Shown here: piece after piece, positions 12,698-22,585 of the stretch
Numbering within the stretch: position 1 is the first letter of the stretch
Layout: each line of letters begins with the position of its first letter
Source of the DNA: Dermatemys mawii
Taxonomy: Eukaryota > Chordata > Testudines > Dermatemydidae
Assembly: GCA_007922305.1 (NCBI GenBank)
Contig: ML677365.1
Coordinates: 19,349,241 to 19,413,240 of the forward strand
Length of the DNA stretch: 64,000 bases
Reading direction: 5' to 3'
The notes under the pieces: model-generated
Databases searched by the model: none
The model's input: the letters and a program-made list of their open reading frames with translations, nothing else
What the model was told of the DNA's origin: nothing
Translations under genes and position numbers: made by a program

Positions 12698-12905
12698 AAG
12701 GGTCTGTCTATATTTGTTTTTTTAACTCTAATTAATAAATTAATTTGAAGTAGCTAGCACATACGTACACGCTACTATGGACACTCCACAGATGTTTTTG
12801 TGCTGGGGTGGTCCAGACCAGCATGTACAAAAGCATTAGGTACTTTGAGTGACATGGCAATCGATTAACTCAAGTTAAGGACACTAGAGGTGACAGACCC
12901 ATAGG
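12698..12905. mobile_element. MITE remnant
   Basis: Starts near 'gggtctgtctatatttg', resembling the 'gggcttgtctacactt' end of a sauropsid MITE. 'ctaattaataaattaattt', 'tagctagcacatacgtacac' and 'tggacactccac' follow in the interior. The right end is unclear. It has no coding capacity. Confidence 0.5.
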
Positions 12906-12974
12906 AAATTAGGGGCAGGAATATGAACACTGCTCTAGTCTCTGATGTGTTAGATCCATATTTTTGCCTGTAGA

Positions 12975-13215
12975 CTAGAAAGGCCTTCAGACACATGGAT
13001 TGTAATCTGGATTTAGTTATATGATCTGTAAAATGGCATTAGTAATGCCATTTCAACTTTGTAAAGAGATGTGCAGGTGGAAATGCAAGATGTTTTTCTT
13101 AGCTGTATATTACTGATGGAAGAACTGAGTCCCAGCAAGAATAAGGACCTTGCCTGATCAGCACAGGTATGTAGTGGATTTGGTGTTGACTGCCAAGTCA
13201 AGGGGCTTGAGTGGA
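12975..13215 (-). repeat. MIR/L3-like SINE or LINE tail, antisense part
   Basis: The part at 13110-13200 reads, in order, 'gatggaagaactgagtccc', 'aaggaccttgcctgatcag' and 'cacaggtatgtagtgg'. This matches the antisense MIR/L3 pattern 'gatgggaaactgaggca ... gacttgcccaaggtcac ... cacagctagtaagtgg'. Just upstream is a sense-like piece, 'gatctgtaaaatggcatta', so two copies in opposite orientation may lie here. Confidence 0.6.
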
Positions 13216-13284
13216 ATCCCTATGTCTAATACTAAGTGAATAAATACTAACAATATTTAACAAAGGTATATGCACAGTAATACT

Positions 13285-13760
13285 TTGGGGTACATCTATA
13301 CTGGGAAAAATTAAGATTCTCCCCACCCTCCTGCACCGGTGCTAAATTGTAACATTAGATTGTGCGTGTGTGTGCACATGCTTCCTCTAAAACATGGCTG
13401 ATGGGTGAACTGGCCATTGTGGAAGGCTAGCCCCAGGCCCCTCCCCTTCTGCTCCCCCCCACCTCTTCCCCGGGAGTCCAGACCAACCCCACTGTGGCTG
13501 CCAGCCACCTGAGTGCCCCCAGCACCAGATGGTACAGCCCCAGCCCTGGGCCTTGTGAGCACTGGCCCCAGCCATCCCCCGTCCAGGCAGCAGGCCGGCC
13601 ACCCTAACCCCAGCCTGAGCCATGAAAGAACAGAGCTGAAAGCCAGGATGGAGCCTAGGGGCGGAGCATGGGTAGGGCCATGTCCAGCTGTTTCGGGAGC
13701 CTCAGTCTCCCATGGCCTATGGTATCTGCCATCCATGCTCTGAAAGCTTTTGTTGCTGGC
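13285..13760. mobile_element. GC-rich composite repeat, second copy
   Basis: It begins 'ggggtacatctatactggg', a MITE-like end. A C-rich interior follows that shares ordered blocks with 3618-4320 (see that entry). The overlapping GC-rich open frames on both strands arise from base composition. They lack any domain or conserved motif. Confidence 0.65.
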
Positions 13761-14109
13761 CACTCTAGGAAACTGGTTTAAGTCAGTTTGACAATTCATA
13801 TGTGGTCTAACATTGACATCCTTGGCAAAACCATTAGAGAAAAAGAAATGTTCTTAGAGTAGCCCAACCTATCCAGTGGGGGAAAGTGCATTCATGTGAA
13901 GTTCTGATGACTATCAATCAGACTCCTCTCCTGGGAAGTGTGGTTCTTGAAAAGTATACTTTAGTATGTGCCAATTCAGAGAACCTAAGCTAATGACAGA
14001 TGAATAGCTCACTCCCTGAACGCTCAGTTGCCTGAAACAAAGGGTTGCAGTGTCCTTCAGACCTTTCTCCTATTGACCAAAAAGGCTTCCATTTGATTCT
14101 ACTCTTCAT

Positions 14110-14560
14110 TAAGGGATTGACTGTGGCTGGGACTTACACCATCACACAGGGGAGCAGGAAGAAGTAGGGCCCCAACCCACATGCAAGCACATAAGAGTTG
14201 CCTTCTCCATGCCCTGGGTGCTGAGAGAAGACCAGGGGCTACGTCCTGTTACTCTCCTGTATGAGCAAATGGGCTAGGAAGGGTGGAGTGAGGATCCCAA
14301 CTCCTCTCCTCTCCCCCGCAAACCCATATGCCCTTTATAATCCAGTTAACAGAGTTGGCAGAGAGTACACTGATCAGTCAAAAGCTACAGTGGATTACTG
14401 CCACCCTTCCATGTGCAACCGGGAAGCCCTGGAAGAACTATGCTTCAGGGTCATGTCTGTAACACACAGCGCCTGCAAGGCCTTCTGGGGTGGTGCAATT
14501 TATACACTGTCACTCACTCAGGGCTATGACTAAAGGCACAATCTAGCCATAACTTAGTTT
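14110..14560. other. Moderately GC-rich stretch of unknown origin
   Basis: This segment differs in composition from its surroundings ('tcctctcctctcccccgc', 'gcgcctgcaaggccttctgg') and carries a 90-residue chance frame at 14261-14533. I do not recognise a family. It is probably an old repeat, but nothing here proves that. Confidence 0.3.
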
Positions 14561-14629
14561 TACATTGGCTAGATTGGATTAGTAGTTGACCTTGGCCAGC
14601 TGGGGGGAAAATGCCCTTTGTAGTAATGT

Positions 14630-14705
14630 AGGGCCTGATTTTGCACATGCCCACTCATCTAAATGCAGGCTAGTCATGTGAGTAAAGATTTACAGGATTC
14701 AGAAC
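14630..14705. repeat. Old amniote dispersed repeat
   Basis: Typical start 'gggcctgattttgcaca', then 'tgcccactcatctaaatgc' and 'catgtgagtaaagattta'. The phrases 'gggcctgatttt' and 'gtgagtaaagatt' recur in other copies of the family. Confidence 0.6.
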
Positions 14706-14811
14706 TCAAGGATATAGGAATATAAAAAAATTATTCTTGTGTCCAGAGTTTAATTGTTTCCCAGAGGCCTGCTATACTATTCATCTTGTTAATTCATTGT
14801 GCTGCTGCATT

Positions 14812-14853
14812 ATCTAAGCAATAGCCTCAATTTCATCATCTAAGCAATAGCCT
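14812..14853. repeat. Short tandem duplication
   Basis: The 16-mer 'atctaagcaatagcct' occurs at 14812-14827 and again at 14838-14853, a 26-base period. It looks like a recent local duplication. Confidence 0.85.
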
Positions 14854-15431
14854 GGATTGCATGTGCTGAAGTTAGTAGCTAGAATAGGACAGCAGAACAG
14901 GGTGATACCGGTGCAGCAGACACACTTTGGGGGCCGGGGAAGGAGCCTTACTGTATGGAAATGACATTAGAAAAATGTCCCTGTGGGAAAATTCCAAAAA
15001 AAACCCCTCTCTACAAGGGATCTTTGTGTTCTATCCTAGACACCTCTATATACTGTACTCTAACTTGTTTGCTACATCTGCTCAAACATAACTTCCATTT
15101 AAAACTTTCAGTAAAAAGTCAGTTATGAACTACTAAACTGTTAGTGTTCTGTTTTTATATACTCTTCCAGGCCTTGTGCCAGAATTTCAGAGGGATTGGG
15201 AGGGTGCTGAGGCAGGCGGCTAAGGGGCACTCCTTACAAGATTTCTCTAACAAAGTGCTTCTCAACCAGTTTCATTCTCAGATTGATAGGGCAGATATTT
15301 TTCTTTTTATTCTGGGAGAGTGGAGCTCCAAACAATTTATTCTTGTGTTGTGTAATTTTTGCTACTCTCATCCTCCATGGTGAGTGAAACCTATTTTTTA
15401 TTAATAGCCAAACATCATTAGTAATTTAAAA

Positions 15432-15552
15432 TCCTGCAGCCAAATTCTGCTGTTATTTACATAGGTGTAAATCCAAGCAAATCTACCAAAGATATTGGTG
15501 TCACTCAGGGTTTACACTAGTATAGCGAAGAGCAGAATTTGACTCTGCATGT
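15432..15552. repeat. Palindromic old amniote repeat
   Basis: The ends are inverted: 'ccaaattctgctgtta' on the left and 'agagcagaatttgactc' on the right. Inside are 'cataggtgtaaatccaa' and 'gggtttacactagtat', also roughly complementary. It looks like a small fold-back element of the old dispersed family. Confidence 0.7.
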
Positions 15553-15559
15553 CTAAAAT

Positions 15560-17830
15560 ACCTGTTTCTGAGTAATTACTATTTTCTTAAACCTAGAATA
15601 TCAAAATTCATATCCTGTGATGCTGAGGATACTTTTCCTGTGCCATTTTCTTTAACTGAATATAACAATAAATAGTTGAATTAGACCCAATAGACAGAAA
15701 GCAAGTGACTTAGAAACCAAATGTATCATTTACATTTTGTTTTGTTAACTTGTCTTTTTTAATGAAGACACAAAATTCAAACTGGCATTACAATACTCTG
15801 CTCTTCTGTTCACTCTGTGCAGTCACCTAAGCATGCAGAGGAGGTTGCATGTGCGATGAAGAAAGGGGTTTAATAAATCACACTACCACTTGCTCTGTGC
15901 ATCATATCTTTGGAGTAAACTCTGCAGAAAACTTGTGTAAACATGATTGTTACCTTTTTCTCTGAATCAGGTCTTATATAAAAACAAAATAATATGTGTA
16001 AAGAAAGCATAGATTAATAATAGACTACAATTTCTGCTCAAGGTGCACAGACTTGCAGCATTCATTTCCCTTTCCAGATGATGTCTCTTTTGTCCATAAT
16101 TTATTTGTACTTGGATATTTAAAGGTTTTTCTTGCATTTTCTGTATTTTTAAGAGAAATGCTGATAATATATCAATTAAGAAATATTTATTATAACCCAT
16201 ATACTATAAGCTTTTAGCCAAATAAAATAGACCAGTACCTCTTTCCTGGAAATGGCAATTAATTTTGAGATTAGCATGTTATATTTTTAACCATCATTTT
16301 CTTCACATAACAGTAAATCTTAAGTTTTGTCATACCTTATTATTGCTCTGACAGAAATGTTCACAGTGACATGAAAGGTGTCTTTGGCTACCAAGACAGA
16401 TTTTAATAATAATTATTTTTTTTCCTGTAGGGGGCTGTGAACTGCTAATTAGCATCTCTGACCCAATATTCTCAGCAAATAAGAATAATAGCAGTAATTT
16501 CTAGCTGTATGCAGGATGCAAGTCTAATATTACCAGCACTTCTGTTTCATTTGTAATTAACTGCAAACAATTATTACAGAGTCAAGGAAGTATATCCTAA
16601 TGCTCTAGGTAATAAAAAAAAAATGAAATGATGTTTGTAAAACTCATATGTTTCATGCTGGGTTGCACTGATTTCCTTCAGAGAACTGCGATAATGTGCC
16701 TATCAATTAAAAATTCCTTTTTATGTTTCTTCATATTGTTATGATTCTTAATGTTGGCATATAACTATCTAGTCCTCTACATAATTTTCTGTGGCTTTTT
16801 CAGTGATACCCTTGTGCTTTTAATTAATATTTTGATCCCTGATACACTGGTCAAAACTAAAGCTGGACATTTGGCCAAAGCATAAACTGTAGGAGGTGGT
16901 GTGAAAGAATGTTTTCAATCAGTTTAATTCAAGGCTGTAGTTTAGGTCTAATAGCACAGTGATCCATAAGCCCTGCGATAAGGACAACATATGGTCATGT
17001 ACCATTGCTGCCTTTATAAAAAGGATACAGATACTAGGTTTATTTTAGTAGTTATGTAATATGCCTTTCTGAAAATCTATATTACTTGTAAAATTCATTT
17101 TTTTTGTGGACAGTAGGAATAGTTTTTGAATTGTTAGCTATTATGCTGCTAATGAAATGGTGGTATGTGCTGCCAGTGCTTCAAACCATGTTGGCATAAC
17201 ATATAAGGATTGTTCTAGTTAAAAGACTATTTAACGGGATACCCAATCCCTGACTACACGTGGATGTATATATTCTGCGAGTTTGTTCCCAATATCCAGT
17301 TCACACCTAATATCGTTAGAATGGAATATAGATTTTAGGATAGTTATTCCACATAAAAATGCAAATTACTAGCGTATAGTCAATGGGCAACTAAGAATAA
17401 TATTTAAACAACCTACTGTGCCTCATACAAGAATATCCACCTTATAAACATGATACTCATGAGCCAGTGGAATTGCATAAACAGCAAGATATCTGGCATT
17501 GTAACTTAAAGCCAGACTCCTTTTGTAGGATGCGCTTCATTTGCAATAATGGAGATGATTTAAATGAATGTGGAAATGGTAGATTGAATCCAAGCACATA
17601 AAAGACAATGAGCCACATCCTGAGAGGTACTGAATGACTGCAGACCCATTGTTTTCAGTGCAGTTTTCAGATATTCAGTATCTCTCAGGATTCTGACCCA
17701 CTGTTTTCTTTCCACAAAAACTGAAAGTGTGATCAGAGATCTTGACCAAAATGTTACATTGACTCACATAATCATGAACTCAAATGTACTCTTTTGATCA
17801 TACATGGAATTTGATAATGATGGTGTTGTA
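15560..17830. other. Repeat-poor AT-rich stretch
   Basis: No transposon or exon is recognisable. Part of it (16230-16600) is dense in homeodomain-type motifs: 'gctaattagc' near 16445, 'gtaattaac' near 16552 and 'caattatta' near 16568. It may hold a conserved regulatory element. That can only be settled by alignment to other amniotes. Confidence 0.5.
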
Positions 17831-17834
17831 CAGT

Positions 17835-18145
17835 TGGTCAAACATGGGGAGAAGGATACACATGAAAAATTTTAGAAAAAGTTTCCATTTCATATGAAAT
17901 TGTCTCTTCTTTTATTTTTAGTGGATTTTTTTTTTTTTTCATATTTGGAGTCTTTTTCCTTGCCTTTTCATTTTTTTAATTGAGCAAAAGTAGGGGGTTA
18001 GGGAGGGAGTGAAACACCCAAGAGAGAAGGGGACCTTCTGAAATTTGATATTTTTGTAATGTTTCATTGCAGTGTTTTTAAACAAAAAACGTTTTTTTGT
18101 CAAAAATGAAATATTAGTTGAAAACTTTTGAGAGACCCTACTGTG
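17835..18145. mobile_element. A/T-rich fold-back MITE remnant
   Basis: Starts 'cagttggtcaaacatgg'. Blocks of 'gaaaaattttagaaaaagt', a 12-base T run (17927-17938) and 'caaaaaacgtttttttgtc' follow. A similar arrangement, 'gctagtccaaaaatgggg' to 'acatttctaccagttg', appears at 31468-31822. The two share a central purine-rich 'agggagg' type block. The family is assigned only by this similarity. Confidence 0.45.
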
Positions 18146-18436
18146 TTACCGTCACAATACAGTGGCTTGTCCTTTATGCACAGACATCCTTTTCCATTCA
18201 CAAAATGGGAAAAACAATTTATCTGTTAAACAATGCTAACACTTGTGGTACTACCAAATCCAGTTTGAGGAGCCAGATTTAATCCATACATTGAATGGGG
18301 TCACCTGCCTAATACTGCAGTATTAATTTGTGGGATCAAAACATGTGAAATCTTGTAATGCTCATTTGTTCTAAAAATACATGTTCAATACATATACATT
18401 CTGTATAGACTCTCTAACCTGTATCAGTATAACTGT

Positions 18437-18474
18437 CAAGAATCATAGAGGTAGTCGTGTTAGTCTTTGTCACT
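18437..18474 (-). mobile_element. 38-base Penelope-like micro-insertion
   Basis: The 13-base direct repeat 'tcagtataactgt' (18424-18436 and 18475-18487) flanks a 38-base insert. The insert contains 'agaggtagtcgtgttagtc', the reverse complement of the Penelope-like tail found intact at 20769-20906, and then 'tttgtcact'. In the 1.5 kb copy at 61686-63202 the right edge is also 'tttgtcact'. This tiny insert therefore seems to keep both ends of the element and to have lost everything between them. Confidence 0.75.
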
Positions 18475-18552
18475 TCAGTATAACTGTATCACTTCTAAGG
18501 CTTTAACCAGCATTAACTAAGACAGTAAAAAACCGCAGTCCTTACTGATATA

Positions 18553-19450
18553 AGAAGAATGGACATAGTGGGTCAGACCTATAGTCCATCTAGCCCAGTA
18601 TCGTGACAGTGGCCAGTGCCAGATCCTGACAGAACAAGGCAATTTCAAGTGATATATCCTCTGGCATCCAGTCTCAGCTTCTGGCGGTTGGAGGTTTAGG
18701 AACATCCAAAGCATGGGGTTGCATCCCTGACCATCTTGGCTAATAATAATTGATGGACCTGTCCTCTGTAAATGTGTCTAATTCTTTTTTTAACCCATTT
18801 ACACTTTGGGCCTTCACAACATCCCATGGCAATGGGTTGACTGTGCGCTGTGTGAAGAATACTTCCTTTTGATTGTTTTAAACCTGCTGCCTATTAATTT
18901 AATCAGGTGATATCTAGTTCTTGTGTTACATAAAGAGATGAATAACACTTCTCTATTCAGTTTGTCCATGCCATTCCTGATTTTATAGTCTTCTGTCATA
19001 TCCCTGCTTAGTTGTGTCTTTTCTAAACTGAACAACCCTGACTTTTTAATCTCTCCTTGTATGGAAGCTGATCCATACCCAAGTCTTCCCCCCACCCTTG
19101 TACCCTTTACAAATCTAATGTATCTTTTTTGACATGGGGTGACCAGAACTGCACATACTATTCAAGGTGTGGGCATACCATGGATTTATATAGTGGCATT
19201 ATAAAATTTTCTGTTTTATCATTTTGGGTCCTAACATTGTGTTAGCTTTTTGGACTACTGTTGCAGACTGAGCAGATGTTTTCAGAGAACTATCCACGAT
19301 GACTCCAATCTCTCTCTTGTGAGTGGTAACAGCTAATTTGAACTCCATCATTTTGTATGTATAGGTGGGATTATGTTTTCCAGTGTGCATTTGTGACATA
19401 CTGAAGGTACAATTCAGACTGAATTGCTGTGTCACCCCTGACCTCTAACC
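18553..19450 (-). mobile_element. CR1 LINE, antisense, 5'-truncated
   Basis: Nearly 0.9 kb of a CR1 LINE on the minus strand. The plus strand begins with the 3' untranslated part ('gtgggtcagacctatag', 'tccatctagcccagtatc', 'gacagtggccagtgcc') and continues into the reversed coding region. The minus-strand frame at 18814-19095 still reads as the C-terminal end of CR1 ORF2, with 'GLFSLEKTQLSRDM' and 'GSRFKTIKRKY' matching the family pattern 'LFSLEKRRLRGDM ... GSRFRTNKRKY'. It is broken by substitutions and stops and is a fossil. Confidence 0.85.
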
Positions 19451-20350
19451 TGGAGTCCTTTTATACTGTTTTATGGCTGTAGCCTCCAGTCTGTACTGCT
19501 TGTAAATAGCCTCCAGCATGCAAGTCACTCCCTGATATGTGTCTGTGTGTGCTTCAGCCACACTTTGGCTCTTACCAGCCTTGGTTATATTTCAGGGTGA
19601 CCCAAACAGACTCCCAGTCCTAAATCCCCCCCACCCCCAAAATGTGTGTCTTGTATTGTCCAGCTGTCTCCTGGACAATACAAATTAGATAAAGTCTGTT
19701 GTTGCTTCACTAGAAATAATATGCACATAATTTGCCACCCCAGATGGAGTTTCCCAGACACTTAAATTGAAACACACTGGATTAAATAAAACAATAAAAT
19801 GTGTTTATTAACTACAAAGAGAGAGATTTTAAGTGAGTACAAGTAATGAGGCATAAAAGTCAGAAATGATTACAAGACAAATAAAAATAAAACACAACTG
19901 GTGCCTAATTTAACAAGCTATGTTAAATTCAAAACAAGATTTTCTCGCTACATGCTTTTATGAGCCTTACTGACCAATCTTCTTAGGTCAAGACCTCTTC
20001 TTCAATTCAATGGCTGCTGCTTTTGTCCCTTCTGGTGCAATGAATGAATGGGTGGAGAGAGGATGCGTGCCTTGGGTTGTCTGCACCTTGTTTTTGTAGT
20101 CTTGTCCCCCTTTTGAGAAACATTGAGGAGCTGGAAGCAAGGCAGCAGGCAGTCTGTGTGGAAGGGAATTCAATGCTGTTTCTTTGCTAAAATGTAGATT
20201 TTTTTTTCCCCTCCCTACCTCTTTCCTGCCAAAGAATGGCCACTTAGCAGATCTATCAGCCTTGTTTACACCAGGCTGAGGTGTCAGCTTGTCCTTTGCC
20301 TCTGAGGAACTGCTTTGGCCACTCCCCAGACTTCTCTGGAAAACATATTT
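19450..20350. mobile_element. Probable retroelement remnant (LTR-like), unassigned
   Basis: A 0.9 kb block contains an exact hairpin at 19651-19683, an A-rich 'attaaataaaacaataaa' segment with 'aataaa' signals near 19785, and the run 'gtttattaactacaaagaga'. I believe this run recurs in turtle genomes, possibly as part of an endogenous retrovirus LTR. Neither border shows a clean TG...CA end or duplication. No gag, pol or env trace is visible, so it could also be another type of dispersed repeat. The 133-residue minus frame at 19988-20389 has no recognisable domain. Confidence 0.35.
19651..19683. repeat. Perfect 13-base inverted repeat
   Basis: The arms 'ttgtattgtccag' (19651-19663) and 'ctggacaatacaa' (19671-19683) are exact complements around the 7-base loop 'ctgtctc'. 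It can form a stable hairpin in DNA or RNA, and it lies inside the probable retroelement remnant. Confidence 0.9.
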
Positions 20351-20351
20351 T

Positions 20352-20600
20352 AAGGCCATGTCTACATTTACAAGTTTACAGTGGCACAACTACACCAATA
20401 CAGTGGTGCCACTGTAAGATCATTCATGTATCTGCATTATGCCAACGGGAGAGAGCTCTCCCATCAACATAATAAAATCAATGAGCAGTGGTAGCTACCT
20501 CGGCAGGAGAGCAACACTTACGTCACTGGGTGTATGTGTGTTTTTTTCTCACCCCTGAGCGACAGTTTTTTTGCTGACATAGACACAAGTGTAACTGTGT
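20352..20600. mobile_element. MITE, near full length
   Basis: Begins 'taaggccatgtctacattt' and ends near 'gctgacatagacacaag'. These are MITE-type termini that match the 'ggccatgtctacact' theme. Internal landmarks are 'gggagagagctctccc', 'ctacctcggcaggagag' and 'ctcacccctgagcgac', in the same order as the fragment at 11285-11460. It does not code for protein and would have been moved by a transposase in trans. Confidence 0.65.
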
Positions 20601-20621
20601 CATTAGTCACGATATCAGCTG

Positions 20622-20756
20622 ATGTTTATAACTATCATTCCTCAGATTTGTTACCTAAAAAATGGTTCAGATGTGGGGATCTCTTCCATATCCTCTGAAG
20701 TGAACATTGATGTAAAAAATTCATTTAGCTTCTCTGCAATGGCCTTAGTAGTGCTG
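20622..20756 (-). mobile_element. CR1 LINE fragment, antisense
   Basis: The phrase 'aattcatttagcttctctgc' followed by 'aatggccttagtagtgc' is the reversed CR1 coding segment. On the minus strand it reads roughly 'KAIAEKLNEF', which lies upstream of the reverse transcriptase domain. A Penelope-like insertion interrupts it at 20769. Confidence 0.55.
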
Positions 20757-20768
20757 CTGGTAAAACTG

Positions 20769-20906
20769 TATGTCACTGCATGCATCCGATGAAGTGGGTA
20801 CTAGCCCACGAAAGTTTATGCTTCAATACTTTTGTTAGTCTTTAAGGTGCCACAGGACTCTTTGTCGCTTCTGCAAATCCAGAATAACACGGCTACCTCT
20901 CTGATT
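20769..20906 (+). mobile_element. Penelope-like element terminal segment (138 bases)
   Basis: Exact 13-base target duplications 'gctggtaaaactg' at 20756-20768 and 20907-20919 define the insertion. The insert contains the hammerhead-like core, then 'gttagtctttaaggtgccac', 'aggactctttgtcgcttctg' and the terminal 'cacggctacctctctgatt'. It is the 3' part only, with no reverse transcriptase or endonuclease sequence, and the plus strand is sense. The same sequence, oriented both ways, forms the ends of the copy at 61686-63202. Confidence 0.88.
20781..20827 (+). ncRNA. Hammerhead-ribozyme-like motif in Penelope-like tail
   Basis: Visible elements are the core 'ccgatga' (the strict consensus is CUGANGA, so one position is C instead of U) and stem II 'gtggg' / 'cccac' around a short loop. 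The invariant 'gaaa' follows, then a very short stem III, 'agt'/'gct' around 'ttat'. I do not see a convincing stem I. Hammerhead motifs with short stem III are known in the terminal repeats of Penelope-like elements. The changed core base and missing stem I make activity doubtful. Confidence 0.5.
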
Positions 20907-21005
20907 GCTGGTAAAACTGCGTAAACCCAAGCCTAAGTCTCTCTAATAAAGGACCATGACAAATAACTTTCTTATCCTAACACAGTTGGTAAAGTAACTA
21001 TAACT

Positions 21006-21092
21006 AGTTGGGGATTGGTCCTGCTTTGAGTTGGGGATTGTACTAGATGATCTCCTGAGGGTCCCTTCCAACCCTGATATTTTATGATTCCA
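21006..21092 (+). mobile_element. CR1 LINE 3' end, sense
   Basis: Reads 'ttggggattggtcctgctttg', then 'actagatgatctcctgagg', 'gtcccttccaaccctgat' and ends 'ttatgattcc'. This is the CR1 3' end on the plus strand with its short 'atgattc' terminus. It is severely 5'-truncated. Confidence 0.9.
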
Positions 21093-21254
21093 TATTTCTT
21101 ATAACAATGTCAATGAGACCAGCAGATACCTATGATGTCCATGCCCTCCCTTCCTGTGACTTCTAACATCATTCCAAGCTTTGATTCTAGTTGCAGTTCA
21201 AGAGTGCATTGACCTATGACCAATGTCTTAATTTTTTAAATGAGTCGCTCTGTC

Positions 21255-21558
21255 TCTGGCTTGCAGTTGGAACTAGGGGTGTGATTCCCAGCCCATATAG
21301 ATATTCTCATACTAGCTCTCATTAGCTAGAGTGCTAAAAATAGTAGTGTAGCCACAGTAGCACAGGCAGTGGACTAGCCACCCCTAGTACAAACTTGCCT
21401 GGCATCTGCGGGTACGTACTGAGAGAAGAGCCTGTGCTGCCCATGCTACTTTGGCCACACTATGATTTTTAGAACACTAGCTCAATAAGAGCTGGTACAG
21501 GTATATCTATGCAAGCTGGGAATCGTGCCCTAGCTCCAAGTGTAGATGTAGACTCTTG
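21255..21558. mobile_element. Palindromic MITE with inverted ends
   Basis: The stretch at 21267-21295 ('ttggaactaggggtgtgatt' and on) and the one at 21512-21540 are close inverted repeats over about 29 bases. Further in, 'tactagctctcattagctag' mirrors 'cactagctcaataagagctg', and 'agcacaggcagtgg' mirrors 'cctgtgctgcccatg'. The whole element can fold back. A MITE-like end 'gtgtagatgtagactctt' follows on the right. Confidence 0.75.
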
Positions 21559-21682
21559 TATCCATAGCCCTCTTTGTTTCTTTTTTAGTAATCTCATAGT
21601 CAACCTATGCAGGGTTATAAGTCCTCCTACCTTAGAGCCCATTTGTAGGGGCTAGCAAATTTCCAGTTTCCAATACTGAAAG

Positions 21683-21845
21683 AGATCATTGTGATCATCT
21701 AGTCTGACCTTCTGTATGAAACAGACCATAGAACCTCCCCAAAATATTTTCTACAGCATTTCATTTAGTAAAACATCCAATCATAATTTAAAAATTGTCA
21801 GTGATGGAGAATCCACCACAACCCTTGGAGTGACAGACATTTGGC
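21683..21845 (-). mobile_element. CR1 LINE 3' part, antisense
   Basis: Contains 'gatcattgtgatcatctag', 'tctgaccttctgtatgaaac', 'accatagaacctccccaaa' and 'gatggagaatccaccac'. This is the reversed CR1 3' region, found in longer form at 46266 and 49131. It ends just before a sense CR1 piece, so two CR1 fragments meet head to head here. Confidence 0.8.
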
Positions 21846-21944
21846 AGGATAAACTGGCTGTTGTCCAGACTGATAGACTGGACGTATGTGAGGCTTCATG
21901 GTGGAATTTTAATATACTTATATACAGATGTAATATATTTAGAG

Positions 21945-22255
21945 TGCTGTAAGGCATTTGACTTGCTACAGCATGACATTTTGATTAAAAAACTAGAACA
22001 ATACAGTATCAATATGGCACACATTACATGATTAAAAACCACCTACCAGAGATGTCTCAAAATGTAACTACAAACAAGGAATCATCACTGAGTGGGTGTG
22101 TTGCTAATGAGGTCCCTCAGGGTTCAATTCTTGTCTCTACACTAGTTAACATTTTCATTAGCGGCCTGGAAGAAAATCTAAAATCCTCACTGATAAAGTT
22201 TTCAGATGACATCAAATATGGGGAAGTTGTGAGTAATAAAGAGGTTGAGTGACTG
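21945..22255 (+). pseudogene. CR1 ORF2 reverse transcriptase fossil, sense
   Basis: The plus strand still reads parts of a LINE reverse transcriptase. 'KAFDLLQHD' is encoded at about 21954-21980. In the frame 22028-22252, 'VANEVPQGSIL' corresponds to the conserved 'GVPQGSVLGP' block, 'NIFISGLEENLKS' follows, and 'KFSDDIKYGE' corresponds to the catalytic 'FADD' motif with its A changed to S. Stops and frameshifts separate these pieces, so it is dead. It matches the RT fossil at 47686-47874 on the other strand. Confidence 0.8.
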
Positions 22256-22585
22256 ATGCATAGTGATCTGGCTCACACTATGCATATCAGTACATTAAAA
22301 TGTAAGGTCATACACAAGAGTGAAAGTAACTGAAAAGTCTTACCGGTACAGGGGCCTAGAGCCGGGCACCCAGAAGAGATGGGGCTTCGGGCAGAAAGGG
22401 CAGGATAGTGATCAGCCGTTGTTCATGTAAACTGGGCAAACAAAGATGAACCCCTCTATACATGAAGCAGAGACATGGGATGCCATAAGCAGCTACTGGA
22501 AAAGGCTGTAGCAATGATTGTGATGTGGATACTGTTGATGTGGTATACATAGTTTAGAATCGAAATGAAAGGGAATTGTCTATCA

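Noticed and set aside
13311..13799. 162-residue frame on the minus strand
   Set aside because: It lies within the GC-rich composite repeat and has no conserved motif.
14812..14853. Start of a CRISPR-like array
   Set aside because: Only two repeats with a 10-base gap, in a vertebrate genomic context. It is a simple local duplication.
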